64,000 nt of DNA, taken from assembly GCF_016862555.1 (NCBI RefSeq), contig NZ_BONE01000029.1:1-64000 (forward strand). Direction: 5' to 3'. The position numbers were made by a program, and so were the translations under genes. Below, in pieces: positions 1-11,074 of this stretch. How positions within the stretch are numbered: position 1 is the stretch's first letter; every line of letters begins with the position of its first letter. The DNA is from Asanoa siamensis (GTDB lineage Bacteria > Actinomycetota > Actinomycetes > Mycobacteriales > Micromonosporaceae). The notes under the pieces were generated by a model. It worked only from the letters and a program-made list of their open reading frames with translations, had not been told where the DNA came from and searched no databases.

Positions 1-115
1 CCTCGACCCGACCACGGTGCGCGGCGGCGCGCAGCGCCGCCTCGGCGGCCTCGACCTGCCCGAGGAGACCACCGTCGGACCCGGAATCCGGGCCGGCGAA
101 GTCATTCCCGTACAT
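1..115 (-). CDS. Hypothetical protein, N-terminal fragment
   Basis: The first 38 codons of a leftward gene run off the left edge. The ATG is at 115, and an in-frame GTG at 121 is also possible. An AGGAAG stretch at 132-137 would serve as ribosome binding site, about 10 nt from the GTG and 16 nt from the ATG. The visible residues are a Gly/Ser/Asp-rich start (MYGNDFAGPDSGSDGG) followed by an Ala/Glu-rich helical stretch. Too little is present to assign a family. Confidence 0.45.
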   Translation of the reverse strand, partial: MYGNDFAGPDSGSDGGLLGQVEAAEAALRAAAHRGRVE

Positions 116-444
116 GCCCACAGTGTTACAGCTTCCTGACACACAAGCCAGCACCTGTAACAACTCCGTGGCCGTGTATCACGCAGAGTGAGCGGATCAT
201 TGCCTTGTGCGTCACCCGCATCCACTGAGGACAATGAATCACGCCACTTGTGAGATTTAGATTTTCCTTAAGTGTGCAACGCCAAGGCGCCCGAAACAGG
301 GTGTTTCAGGGCGGCTTGTGGACTTTCCACCGATGCCACCAGCGCGTATGCGGCTGTAGCCTTCGAAACGGTCGATCGCCAACCCCCGGCGGTCAGTTAC
401 CGAGAGCCACTCCCCGGCCTGAAAACAACCGGAGATCACCCCTC
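116..444. other. Divergent intergenic region, 329 nt
   Basis: This lies between the leftward fragment and the first rightward serine hydrolase, so it should hold promoters for both. A patch at 245-275 is much more AT-rich than its surroundings (TTGTGAGATTTAGATTTTCC), the sort of place a promoter would lie. I cannot fix a -10/-35 pair with confidence. Short open frames cross it, but none has coding character. Confidence 0.4.
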
Positions 445-1416
445 ATGCGTCCTCGCGTGGTTATGGTGCTCGCTATCGCCGCATTGCTGCTCGGCGGTGT
501 GCTGTTGGTGCCCGCTGCCTACGCCAAGCTGAACGACGACAGCGGCGCGGGTTCCACCGCCGCCGCGGCAGCCGGACCCGCGCCGACAATTGCCCCGAAG
601 CTCGTCGAACCACCCCAGCCGACGCTCGCGCCCGGCCCCGTCTCGGTCAAGGTCGACGGTTTCTACGCCTGGGCGCTGATGGACCTCAAGTCCGGCAAGA
701 TCTCCGGCTCGAAGAACAGCGCCACCCAGACGAGCTCGACCGAGTCGATGATCAAGACCTGGATCGTCTCGGATTACCTCCACGCGCTCGACAAGAAGGG
801 CGCACCGCTCACCAGCAGCGCGAAGAGCATGATCGAGCGGACGATCCGGGACAGCAACGACACCGACGCCAGCAAGCTCAACGCCGCCATGGGCGGCACG
901 GCGCAGACGAAGCGGATGATCAGCACCTGCGGGCTCAAGAACACCAAGCTCGGCACGGTGCCCGACTACGTCGGCTGGTGGAGCTTCACCGAGATGTCCG
1001 CGCAGGACGTCACCCGGCTCGGCCAGTGCATCCAGTCCGGCAAGGCGGCCGGCGAGAAATACACGCCGCTGGTGCTCAGCGAGATGAGCAAGGTGCGGGG
1101 CACCGTCACCCAGCAGGCCAAGACCCAGGGCGGCGGGCGCTGGGGCATCATCGACGGCCTGCCCAAGGAGATCGTCACGCGGGAAGGGCCGATCAGCATC
1201 AAGAACGGCTGGACCCCCCTCGTGTACGACGGCGACTGGCACATCAGTTGCATGGCCATCAGCAAGGACTGGGTGCTCGCGGTCCAGACGCGCTACCCGG
1301 CCTCGAAGCCCCTCTCCTACGGCGCGAAGGTGTGCCAGGACACGGCCACCCAACTCGTCACTCCGAAGGTCGGCGCAGCCCTGCGGATCCCCTCGTCCGG
1401 CGGCAGTCAAGGCTGA
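445..1416 (+). CDS. Secreted serine hydrolase, PBP/beta-lactamase-like (copy 1)
   Basis: A 323-residue protein starting at an ATG preceded by GGAG at 431-434. Residues 1-27 form a Sec signal peptide ending AYA. The catalytic core resembles the active-site-serine penicillin-recognising fold: SMIK at 101-104 (SxxK), SND at 137-139 where the SxN triad is expected, and KNG at 253-255 in the KTG position. Four cysteines recur in all three tandem copies (about 162, 195, 234 region and C-terminus) and probably form disulfides outside the cell. This copy is the most divergent: its second motif reads SND where copies 2 and 3 have SDN. A D,D-peptidase or other cell-wall esterase/peptidase role is inferred; the substrate is unknown. 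Confidence 0.75.
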   Translation: MRPRVVMVLAIAALLLGGVLLVPAAYAKLNDDSGAGSTAAAAAGPAPTIAPKLVEPPQPTLAPGPVSVKVDGFYAWALMDLKSGKISGSKNSATQTSSTESMIKTWIVSDYLHALDKKGAPLTSSAKSMIERTIRDSNDTDASKLNAAMGGTAQTKRMISTCGLKNTKLGTVPDYVGWWSFTEMSAQDVTRLGQCIQSGKAAGEKYTPLVLSEMSKVRGTVTQQAKTQGGGRWGIIDGLPKEIVTREGPISIKNGWTPLVYDGDWHISCMAISKDWVLAVQTRYPASKPLSYGAKVCQDTATQLVTPKVGAALRIPSSGGSQG

Positions 1417-1419
1417 GCA

Positions 1420-2361
1420 TTGAAAACGCCCCCCAGGAAGCGCCGGTCCCGGCGCGCGACCACGATTGTCGCCATATTCGTCGTCCTCGCCGCCCTCGGC
1501 GTCGCGGGCATCCGGCTGTTGCCCGGCTCGCCGATGGCCAACCGGGCCGCGGCGCGCTGGGAAACCCCGCCGGGCCTGACGGGCGCGACCGGCGGCCCCG
1601 AGTCGGCGGCACCGGACGCACCGCCGGCCGAGCCCGAGAAGGCGCTCGCGCCGCTGCCGGTCAAGGCCACCGACGTCGAGATCGACCACTCCGGCTGGTA
1701 CTCCTGGGCGCTGCTGGACACCCGTACCGGTGAGATGTCCGGACCTGCCGACCGCACCGAGCTGAGCACGACCGCCTCCCTGATCAAGTCGTGGATCGGC
1801 GCCGACTTCCTGCGCCGCTCGGCCGAGCAGGGCAAGGAGCCCAGCGAGTCGCGGATGGCCCAGGTCGAGACGATGATCCGGGACAGCGACAACAACGCGG
1901 CGCAGTCGCTCTTCGAGGCCAACGGCGGGACACCGACGATCAAGCGGGCGATCTCCATGTGCAAGCTCGAGGACAGCAAGGTCGCGGCCGACGGCGGCTG
2001 GAGCCGCACGATGCTCTCCCCGGCCGACATCACCCGGCTCGGCGCCTGCATCGCGAACGGCACCGCCGCGGGCCCGAAGTGGACCACGTACCTGCTCGAC
2101 GAGATGCGGGCGGTGCGCGGCACGGGCGACTTCGGCATGCGCAAGGCGTTCCCGGCGGCCGACCAGAAGAAGATCGCCATCAAGAACGGCTGGGTCGACC
2201 GGACGCGCGAGCAGGAATACCACGTGAGCTGCATGGCCATCGGCGACGGCTGGGTCATCGGCGTGATGACCAAATACGACATCAGCAAGGGCTACACGTA
2301 CGGCGCCAACATCTGCAAGCAGGTCGGCGTGCAGCTGCGGGCAGCCGCGACCAAGGGCTAG
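1420..2361 (+). CDS. Membrane-anchored serine hydrolase, PBP/beta-lactamase-like (copy 2)
   Basis: A 313-residue protein starting at a TTG three bases after the stop of copy 1, with AAGG at 1409-1412 as a weak ribosome binding site, so the two are probably co-translated. A basic N-terminus (KRRSRR) and one hydrophobic segment at 14-34 look like a signal anchor. A Pro/Ala linker follows, then the catalytic domain with SLIK at 120-123, SDN at 156-158 and KNG at 255-257. All three active-site elements are intact. The four conserved cysteines are present. The closest relative in the window is copy 3. A periplasmic-side peptidoglycan peptidase or beta-lactamase-like enzyme is inferred, not shown. 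Confidence 0.75.
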   Translation: MKTPPRKRRSRRATTIVAIFVVLAALGVAGIRLLPGSPMANRAAARWETPPGLTGATGGPESAAPDAPPAEPEKALAPLPVKATDVEIDHSGWYSWALLDTRTGEMSGPADRTELSTTASLIKSWIGADFLRRSAEQGKEPSESRMAQVETMIRDSDNNAAQSLFEANGGTPTIKRAISMCKLEDSKVAADGGWSRTMLSPADITRLGACIANGTAAGPKWTTYLLDEMRAVRGTGDFGMRKAFPAADQKKIAIKNGWVDRTREQEYHVSCMAIGDGWVIGVMTKYDISKGYTYGANICKQVGVQLRAAATKG

Positions 2362-2449
2362 CTGCCGCGAGTTCCGGACGCGCCCCTGTCCGGCTCGATA
2401 GGTTAGCGGTGGTTCATCACCCTTTGTCCGGCGACCCCCGGGGCTGACA

Positions 2450-5532
<3,083 letters not shown>

Positions 5533-5536
5533 TCAG

Positions 5537-6115
5537 TCAGTCATCGGGGAAGAGCGCGATGTGTACGCGCACGGTCCGCGCCCCCGGCGGCGCGGTGTCC
5601 TTGCGGTCCCGCACCCGCAGCGGCTGGATCATCTGCTCCATCCGCGCGAAGAGGTCCTGCAACTCGTCGGCGGTCGCGAGAATCGTCGACGTGTTCAGCC
5701 CGGCGGCGTCCCGCCACTCCGCCGACTCGTCCCGCGACCGGGACATGAAGGCCTGCAGCCGGGCATGATCGCGCTCGACGTAGACGGCCACCAACGCGTC
5801 CTCCGCGGCCCGGGCCTCCGCGTCGGCGCCGGGTTGGAGGTCGACACCCCAGGAGTGCACGGGGCTCTGCCAGACGCGCTCGCGCCCGTCACCCCGGCTG
5901 GGCGCCTGCTCGATCATGCCGACCTTGGCCAGCTCCCGCAGGTGATAACTGGTGGCGCTGGGCGACAACCCGACGATCTCGGCCAACTCGGTGGCCGTAC
6001 GCCCCTCACCGGTCGTGTTCAGATCCTCGATGATCGCCACCCGCGCCGGATGCGCCAACGCCCGCAACACCTTCGGATCCGAGATCCGGCGCCGCTCCTG
6101 CCCGACCTCCGTCAT
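5537..6115 (-). CDS. ArsR-type winged-helix transcriptional regulator
   Basis: A 192-residue DNA-binding regulator. The N-terminal winged helix occupies about residues 12-85 and reads as a classic ArsR/HTH_20 domain: DPKVLRALAHPARVAIIEDL, then TATELAEIVGLSPSATSYHLRELAKVGMI. The C-terminal half is alpha-helical (VAVYVERDHARLQAFM) and resembles the dimer or ligand domain of the actinobacterial members paired with MFS pumps. No metal-binding cysteine cluster is visible, so a small organic ligand is more likely than a metal. The start at 6115 is preferred because it begins just before the domain. It is encoded upstream of, and on the same strand as, the transporter. Confidence 0.85.
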   Translation of the reverse strand: MTEVGQERRRISDPKVLRALAHPARVAIIEDLNTTGEGRTATELAEIVGLSPSATSYHLRELAKVGMIEQAPSRGDGRERVWQSPVHSWGVDLQPGADAEARAAEDALVAVYVERDHARLQAFMSRSRDESAEWRDAAGLNTSTILATADELQDLFARMEQMIQPLRVRDRKDTAPPGARTVRVHIALFPDD

Positions 6116-6156
6116 ACGCCCATCGTCCCACCGTGCTCCACGACCGCCCGCCGGGC

Positions 6157-6474
6157 TCACGCGATCGCGGCGACGTCTCCATCATCGAAGTAGATGGCCT
6201 GCTGTAGTCGGCCACCGAGGGCTACCGCGAAACGGGCCACCACGTCCTGGCCCGAGATCTGGCCCTGCTCGATCTGCGACACCCGCCCCTTGGTGACTCC
6301 CATCCGGTCCGCCACCTGCTGCTGGGTGAGTCCACGGGCGCGGCGGATGTCGGCCAGTCGCCGCCCGACGACCTCAGCCAGCAACTCCTCCTTGCCTTCG
6401 GCGACGGCGGCCTCGCCACCCGCCCGCCGCACGTGCTCATCGCGGATGTCCTTCCACCGCACGTAACTGCTCAT
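6157..6474 (-). CDS. XRE-family regulator, HigA-like solitary antitoxin
   Basis: A 105-residue protein with a helix-turn-helix at about residues 35-90 (LADIRRARGLTQQQVADRM, then GVTKGRVSQIEQG). The start at 6474 is preferred over 6480 because AGGAGG at 6481-6486 sits exactly 6 nt upstream of it. The order of domains recalls mycobacterial HigA-type proteins such as Rv2021c. No RelE/HigB-type toxin gene is visible on either side, so it may be an orphan antitoxin or a stand-alone regulator. A perfect palindrome 56 nt upstream suggests autoregulation. The ArsR-type gene starts 41 nt downstream, so the two could be co-transcribed. Confidence 0.8.
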   Translation of the reverse strand: MSSYVRWKDIRDEHVRRAGGEAAVAEGKEELLAEVVGRRLADIRRARGLTQQQVADRMGVTKGRVSQIEQGQISGQDVVARFAVALGGRLQQAIYFDDGDVAAIA

Positions 6475-6541
6475 CGGCATCCTCCTGCTCCGTGCGTTCT
6501 TTCACGTAGATCTCGTACCGCTGCTCGGCCGGGTATAGCAA
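6437..6541 (-). CDS. Possible 34-codon leader peptide
   Basis: A TTG-initiated frame that opens inside the XRE operator palindrome and overlaps the XRE start. It would encode a charged 34-residue peptide (AEQRYEIYVKERTEQEDADE in its middle). It has no recognisable Shine-Dalgarno. It might be a remnant of a toxin C-terminus, a leader peptide or chance. Confidence 0.15.
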   Translation of the reverse strand: MLYPAEQRYEIYVKERTEQEDADEQLRAVEGHPR

Positions 6542-6553
6542 TCGCTATACCCG
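6530..6553. promoter_or_regulatory. 24-bp palindromic operator upstream of the XRE gene
   Basis: Perfect 10-bp arms, CGGGTATAGC at 6530-6539 and GCTATACCCG at 6544-6553, surround a 4-nt AATC centre. Each arm carries a TATA-like -10 element. The size and position fit an XRE dimer binding its own promoter. The site sits in the gap between this gene and the divergent helR. Confidence 0.65.
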
Positions 6554-6647
6554 CGCACGATATTCGGTGGAACGATCTCGGGGGGCGGCGTAGCGTGGAT
6601 CGCCGCCGCGCTGTGGGTGCGGTTACCGGGCACTGCCGGCACCGGCG

Positions 6648-6663
6648 GGCGTTTGCGAGCGCC
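6648..6663 (+). promoter_or_regulatory. Imperfect inverted repeat upstream of helR, RAE-like
   Basis: GGCGTTTGCGAGCGCC ends 59 nt before the helR start. The outer four bases of each side pair and the TTGCG core matches that of the 19-bp rifamycin-associated element (RAE) known in front of rifamycin-resistance genes. The match is good on the left half and poor on the right, so the identification is weak. Confidence 0.25.
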
Positions 6664-6722
6664 TCGCATGGAGTTCCGGGCGGCCCAGGTCTTCCCGATA
6701 CAAACCCCGGAAGGTTTCTCGG

Positions 6723-8789
6723 ATGACCCTGCCCGCTGATCGTCTTGTCAATGCCGACGCCACCGAGCCCGCGACCGATCTCGAGACCGACCTCGGCGCC
6801 GAGCGTGCCCATCTCGGTGCCTCCCGGGCCGCGCTGCAGCGCATGCGCCTGCGCGCCGAGGCCCTGTTCAGCACCGGCGGCAACGTCGCCGGTGACTCCT
6901 ACACCGCCGAGACCCTCGGGCGTACGCTCGCCCGCCGCGTCGCCGAGCTGGCCGACGACCCGGACACTCCGCTGTTCTTCGGGCGCCTCGACTTCGGTTT
7001 CGGGCCGGCGGCCGAGGACCACGCCGGGCACCGCTACCACGTGGGTCGCCGGCACGTGACCGACGACGACGGCGAGCCGATGGTGCTCGACTGGCGGGCG
7101 CCGGTGTCCCGGTCGTTCTACCGCGCCAGCGCCCGTGACCCGCAGGGCATCGCGGTGCGCCGCCGGTTCGGGTTCAGCGCCGGGCTGCTGACCAGCTTCG
7201 AGGACGAGCACCTCGACCGCGGTGAGGAGCTCGGCACCAACAGCCGGATCCTGACCGCCGAGATCGAGCGCCCGCGCGTCGGGCCGATGCGCGACATCGT
7301 CGCGACGATCCAGCCGGAGCAGGACGAGCTCGTCCGGGCCGACCTCGACGTCTCGATCTGCGTGCAGGGCGCGCCCGGCACCGGCAAGACGGCGGTCGGC
7401 CTGCACCGCGCGGCGTACCTGCTCTATCTGCACCGCGAGCGGCTCCGCCGGTCGGGCGTGCTGGTGGTCGGGCCCAACCGGGCGTTCCTGTCCTACATCT
7501 CGGCCGTGCTCCCGGCCCTCGGCGAGGTCGAGGTCGAGCAGGCCACCGTCGACGACCTGATCGCCGCGGTCCCGGTCCGGGCGCAGGACACCCCCGCCGC
7601 CGCCGCGGTCAAGCACGACGCCCGGATGGCGACCGTGCTCGCGGCGGCCCTCGAAGCGCACATCCGGACCGAGACGGAGCCGATGACGGTGCCCGACGGC
7701 TCGTACCGGTGGCGGATCGGCGCCGAGGTCCTGCGCCGGCTGGTCGAGGAGGTCCGCGCCGAAGGGCTGCCCTACGGCACGGCCCGCGAGCGGGTCCGGG
7801 CCCGGGTGGTCAGCCTCCTGCAGCGCCAGTCCGAGGCGCGCCGCGGCGACTCGCCGAACGACGCCTGGCTGCGCCGGATGGGCAAGGCCAAGCCGGTCAC
7901 CGATTTCCTCGACCAGGTCTGGCCCGCGATGACACCGGAAGGGCTGGTCGCGGAGATCCTCACGGACCCGCCGGCCGGCGTGCTCTCCGACGAGGAGCGC
8001 GACCTGATCCGCTGGGCGGCGGCGCCGCGTTCGCTGAGATCGGCGAAGTGGACCACCGCCGACCTCGTGCTGATCGACGAGGCGGCGGGTCTGATCGAGC
8101 GCCGGCCGAGCTTCGGCCACGTGGTCGTCGACGAGGCCCAGGACCTGTCGGCGATGCAGGCCCGGGCGATCGCCCGGCGCAGCGAGCACGGCTCGATCAC
8201 CCTGCTCGGCGACCTGGCCCAGGGCACCGCGCCGTGGGCGGCCGCCGACTGGAAGGAGACGCTGCGGCACCTGGGCAAGCCGGACGCCGAGGTGGTCCCG
8301 CTGACGATCGGCTTCCGGGTGCCGGCCGCGGTGGTCGCGTTCGCCAACCTGCTGCTGCCGGCCCTGGCGGTCGACGTGCCGGTGGCCCGGTCGCTGCGGC
8401 ACGACGGCGGCCTGACCATCGACGCGGTCACCGACCTCGACACGGCGACCGCCGCGGAGGTCCGCGCGGCCCTGACCCACGACGGCTCGGTCGGCGTGAT
8501 CGCGGCCGACGCCGCGGTGGCGCAGGTCCGCGCGGCGCTGAGCGCCGCGGGCATCGACTCCGCGACGGCCGACGACGTCGAGTCGCAGGCGCGGGTCACG
8601 GTCGTGCCGGCCTCGGTCGTCAAGGGCCTGGAGTACGACCACGTGGTGGTCGTCGAGCCGGCCGAGATCGTCGCCGCCGAGCCCCGCGGCCTGCACCGCC
8701 TCTACGTCGTCCTGACCCGCGCCGTCAGCCGCCTCTCGGTGCTGCACACCCAACCGCTGCCGGGCCCGCTCGCAACTGATCCTGACTAA
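6723..8789 (+). CDS. helR: HelR/HelD-like RNA polymerase recycling ATPase
   Basis: A 688-residue superfamily 1 ATPase starting at an ATG 8 nt after GGAAGG (6709-6714). An N-terminal arm of about 200 residues precedes the Walker A GAPGTGKT at 216-223. Further on are HVVVDEAQDLSAMQ (Walker B) and VKGLEYDHVVVVEP (motif V/VI region). FFGRLDFGF and GEPMVLDWRAPVSRSFYR are typical of the HelD family. Family members bind core RNA polymerase and release it from stalled or rifamycin-bound complexes; the actinobacterial HelR subgroup gives rifamycin tolerance. The stop overlaps the convergent toxin gene by four bases. Confidence 0.88.
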   Translation: MTLPADRLVNADATEPATDLETDLGAERAHLGASRAALQRMRLRAEALFSTGGNVAGDSYTAETLGRTLARRVAELADDPDTPLFFGRLDFGFGPAAEDHAGHRYHVGRRHVTDDDGEPMVLDWRAPVSRSFYRASARDPQGIAVRRRFGFSAGLLTSFEDEHLDRGEELGTNSRILTAEIERPRVGPMRDIVATIQPEQDELVRADLDVSICVQGAPGTGKTAVGLHRAAYLLYLHRERLRRSGVLVVGPNRAFLSYISAVLPALGEVEVEQATVDDLIAAVPVRAQDTPAAAAVKHDARMATVLAAALEAHIRTETEPMTVPDGSYRWRIGAEVLRRLVEEVRAEGLPYGTARERVRARVVSLLQRQSEARRGDSPNDAWLRRMGKAKPVTDFLDQVWPAMTPEGLVAEILTDPPAGVLSDEERDLIRWAAAPRSLRSAKWTTADLVLIDEAAGLIERRPSFGHVVVDEAQDLSAMQARAIARRSEHGSITLLGDLAQGTAPWAAADWKETLRHLGKPDAEVVPLTIGFRVPAAVVAFANLLLPALAVDVPVARSLRHDGGLTIDAVTDLDTATAAEVRAALTHDGSVGVIAADAAVAQVRAALSAAGIDSATADDVESQARVTVVPASVVKGLEYDHVVVVEPAEIVAAEPRGLHRLYVVLTRAVSRLSVLHTQPLPGPLATDPD

Positions 8790-9226
8790 CCGAGGGATAC
8801 GGCACGAAGGGAAGTCCGGGAGGCGACATAAATGAACGGTCCCGGCTGGTTGAGCAGGGCGGCGATAGCCCGCCACTGGCACATCACGATTTCCAACTGC
8901 TCGAACGTCCCGTGGGCCTGCCCTGTCGCTAGGGCAACCATCCGCGCGCCATGCTTTCGCACCGCATTCAGCTCAGCGGAGTGAGCTTGGATCTGACCAT
9001 CCCTGGTGATGATCAGCCAACCCATAGCGCTCACTGGTCCGATCCAGTCAACGTCCAGCTGATGCGGACCCTCCACAATGCATGCCGGCCTTTCCTTCCG
9101 GTGAACAACCCCGCCCGGGTCTCCCGGGTAGGTCACATCCGGACGGAGACGAGCGAGAACATGGCCGAGCCCGAGAATGTCGGCGTCTATGTAATACCGA
9201 ACTTTTGCGGGCTTCAGCCTGCTCAC
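8786..9226 (-). CDS. PIN-like toxin, VapC45 type
   Basis: A 146-residue protein whose GTG start overlaps the stop of the upstream antitoxin as GTGA, which fixes the start and implies coupled translation. It opens with KVRYYIDADILGLGH, giving the acidic residues of a PIN-like nuclease centre, followed by LRPDVTYPGDP and a second acidic region near WLIITRDGQI. This layout resembles the PIN-like domain of mycobacterial VapC45 (Rv2019). It would act as an RNase neutralised by its partner. The RNA target is unknown. Confidence 0.7.
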   Translation of the reverse strand: MSRLKPAKVRYYIDADILGLGHVLARLRPDVTYPGDPGGVVHRKERPACIVEGPHQLDVDWIGPVSAMGWLIITRDGQIQAHSAELNAVRKHGARMVALATGQAHGTFEQLEIVMCQWRAIAALLNQPGPFIYVASRTSLRAVSLG

Positions 9227-9912
9227 GCGGCCGAGCGAGCCGATTCGGCTCGCCTTGAGTTCTCGTATGCCAAAGCCCAGCGGACGTCGGCTATCGAGAG
9301 TTCGTATAGGTTGGCCAGCGACTCGACATCTTCGCCGGAGTCTTCCTGCTCCCAGATCGCAGCAGTGCTGATGCCGCCCACCGCAGGGCGCCCGAAACGT
9401 GCGCTGGGCCGGATGCGGACGGTCGAGGCTTCGTCCTCCGCCGGGCGCCACCCCGCGGGACTGTCGCCATCCCAGTCGACCCGCTCGTAGAACTTCTCGG
9501 ATGGGGCCGTCAAGATTAGCTGTCCGCTGATCTGAGCGACGAGGTGGAACTCCGGATCGAGGCCGCTCGACTCCTGCGCTCGGAGGACGAGTTCACGGTT
9601 GATCACGTAAGGGCGTCGATCCGCGAGCGGATAAGGCACCCCGAGCCCTTCACGCATAAGTCCGATGAAAGCGCGAAGCTCAGCCATTGGGACGTTCTTC
9701 TCCCGACGGTACTGCCCGAGAAGTCCCGCCTCCACAAACTCAGCCCACGTAACCACGCGTCGACCTAGCGGCTCGGTACGAAGGATGGGCTTGTATTCCC
9801 GGCCGCGCCGCTCTCCACCCTCGAGCCAGTAATGCAGCGTGCCCTGACTGACCCGCAGGAGCCGGGCGGCTTCTGCTTCGGAGAACATCTCGCGGTCGAG
9901 AACGGTGGCCAC
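9223..9912 (-). CDS. DUF433 antitoxin with MerR-like HTH, VapB45 type
   Basis: A 229-residue protein with an N-terminal MerR/excisionase-like helix-turn-helix (MFSEAEAARLLRVSQGTLHYW), then WAEFVEAGLLGQYRRE and MAELRAFIGLMREGLGVPYP, the DUF433 region. The C-terminal SIADVRWALAYENSRR is the usual DUF433 end in which the antitoxin contacts its toxin. It matches the Rv2018 (VapB45) layout and is directly upstream of the PIN-like partner. The start used is the GTG at 9912; an ATG eight codons later (REMF) is the alternative. No strong Shine-Dalgarno is seen, so a leaderless message is possible. Confidence 0.72.
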   Translation of the reverse strand: MATVLDREMFSEAEAARLLRVSQGTLHYWLEGGERRGREYKPILRTEPLGRRVVTWAEFVEAGLLGQYRREKNVPMAELRAFIGLMREGLGVPYPLADRRPYVINRELVLRAQESSGLDPEFHLVAQISGQLILTAPSEKFYERVDWDGDSPAGWRPAEDEASTVRIRPSARFGRPAVGGISTAAIWEQEDSGEDVESLANLYELSIADVRWALAYENSRRAESARSAA

Positions 9913-10005
9913 ATCAACAGTTTGGCACCGACATGCTGCCGTGACAGCCCCACCGTCAGCTCCATGATGCCAACCTTCATCGATCGTGCTCCCCGGCGCA
10001 GTTGC

Positions 10006-11046
10006 CTACCAGCGCAACCTAGCGATGCGGCCCTGTTCGCCGGAGGCGAAGCAGACCGCCAGGCCCGCGCACTCCACCGCGTCGAAGCTGCCGCTGTCGA
10101 AGAGCGACCAGTGGCGGCCCCCGTCGAAGGAGATGTCGCTGCCCGTCGGGCCGACCGCGAGCACCGGGCCCAGCCTGGTCATCCAGGCCGCGCCCGAGCG
10201 GTACTCGCCCGGCTCCCGGGGCGCCGGCGTCCAGGTGCGGCCGCCGTCGCGGGTCAGTGCGACCCCGTCCGGTGCGGCGGACGGGGTCGCGTAGTCGCCG
10301 CCGACGGCGACGCCGTGGTCGCGGTCGCGGAACGCCAGCGAGTAGATGCCCGCCGACGGGCCGCTGGGCACCGGCGTGTCCGACACGGTCCAGGTGCGGC
10401 CGAGGTCGTCGCTGCGGAAGACCCGGGCCGTCGCGCCACCGCCCGTCGCGAAGTAGGCCCGGCCGCCGACCGAGACCAGGCACGTGCCGCTCGCCGCGAA
10501 CGCGAACTCGCCCGGCAGCGCCGCCGGCATGCCGGCCGACGGGACGACCGACCACGAGCGGCCCGAGTCCGCGGTGGCCAGGATGCGGAACCTGCCGTCG
10601 ACGGGGTCCGACAGCGCCAGGCCGTGCCGCTCGTCGAGGAACGTCAGGCAGTCGTAGAACGCGGCCGGGTCCTCGTTGCGGAACGTCTCGGCCCAGCTTC
10701 GCCCGCCGTCGGCCGTGCGGTAGACCCGGGAGTCCGTGCCCGTGCCGATCGACAGCGCGACCGCCCGGCGGGCGTCGAACGCCGCGATGTCGCGGAACTG
10801 CAGCGCCGCGGCGGACGGTGGGCCGACCGACGACCAGGTGCGCCCGCCGTTGACCGTACGCAGCACCGTGCCCTCACTGCCGCTGGCCCAGACGGTGCTG
10901 GCGCTGACCACGGACAGGCCGCGCAGCCGGGCCGTGCTCCCGGTCGGCGACAGTTCCCACGACGGCGACGGGCTATGGGTGAACCCCGCCGAGACGGCCA
11001 GCACGCCGAGTGAGACGGCGGCCATCGACGCTCTCCGCATCCACAT
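10006..11046 (-). CDS. Secreted beta-propeller with Asp-box repeats
   Basis: A 346-residue protein with an N-terminal signal sequence (MRRASMAAVSLGVLAVSAGF). The rest consists of Asp-box/BNR units, visible as repeated (S/T)xDxGxxW motifs: TVNGGRTW, TADGGRSW, TADSGRSW, SDDLGRTW, TRDGGRTW and SFDGGRHW. The pattern resembles the Ycf48-like and 'oxidoreductase' propellers common in actinobacteria. It lacks sialidase Arg-triad features that I can identify, so it is more likely a binding or scaffolding protein than a glycosidase. The start is either the ATG at 11046 or the one at 11040. Confidence 0.75.
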   Translation of the reverse strand: MWMRRASMAAVSLGVLAVSAGFTHSPSPSWELSPTGSTARLRGLSVVSASTVWASGSEGTVLRTVNGGRTWSSVGPPSAAALQFRDIAAFDARRAVALSIGTGTDSRVYRTADGGRSWAETFRNEDPAAFYDCLTFLDERHGLALSDPVDGRFRILATADSGRSWSVVPSAGMPAALPGEFAFAASGTCLVSVGGRAYFATGGGATARVFRSDDLGRTWTVSDTPVPSGPSAGIYSLAFRDRDHGVAVGGDYATPSAAPDGVALTRDGGRTWTPAPREPGEYRSGAAWMTRLGPVLAVGPTGSDISFDGGRHWSLFDSGSFDAVECAGLAVCFASGEQGRIARLRW

Positions 11047-11074
11047 GCCGTGTCAACTTACCCGCGATATCGAC

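Noticed and set aside
10006-11046. Sialidase
   Set aside because: Asp-boxes alone do not make a sialidase. I could not identify the Arg triad, Tyr/Glu pair or RIP motif.
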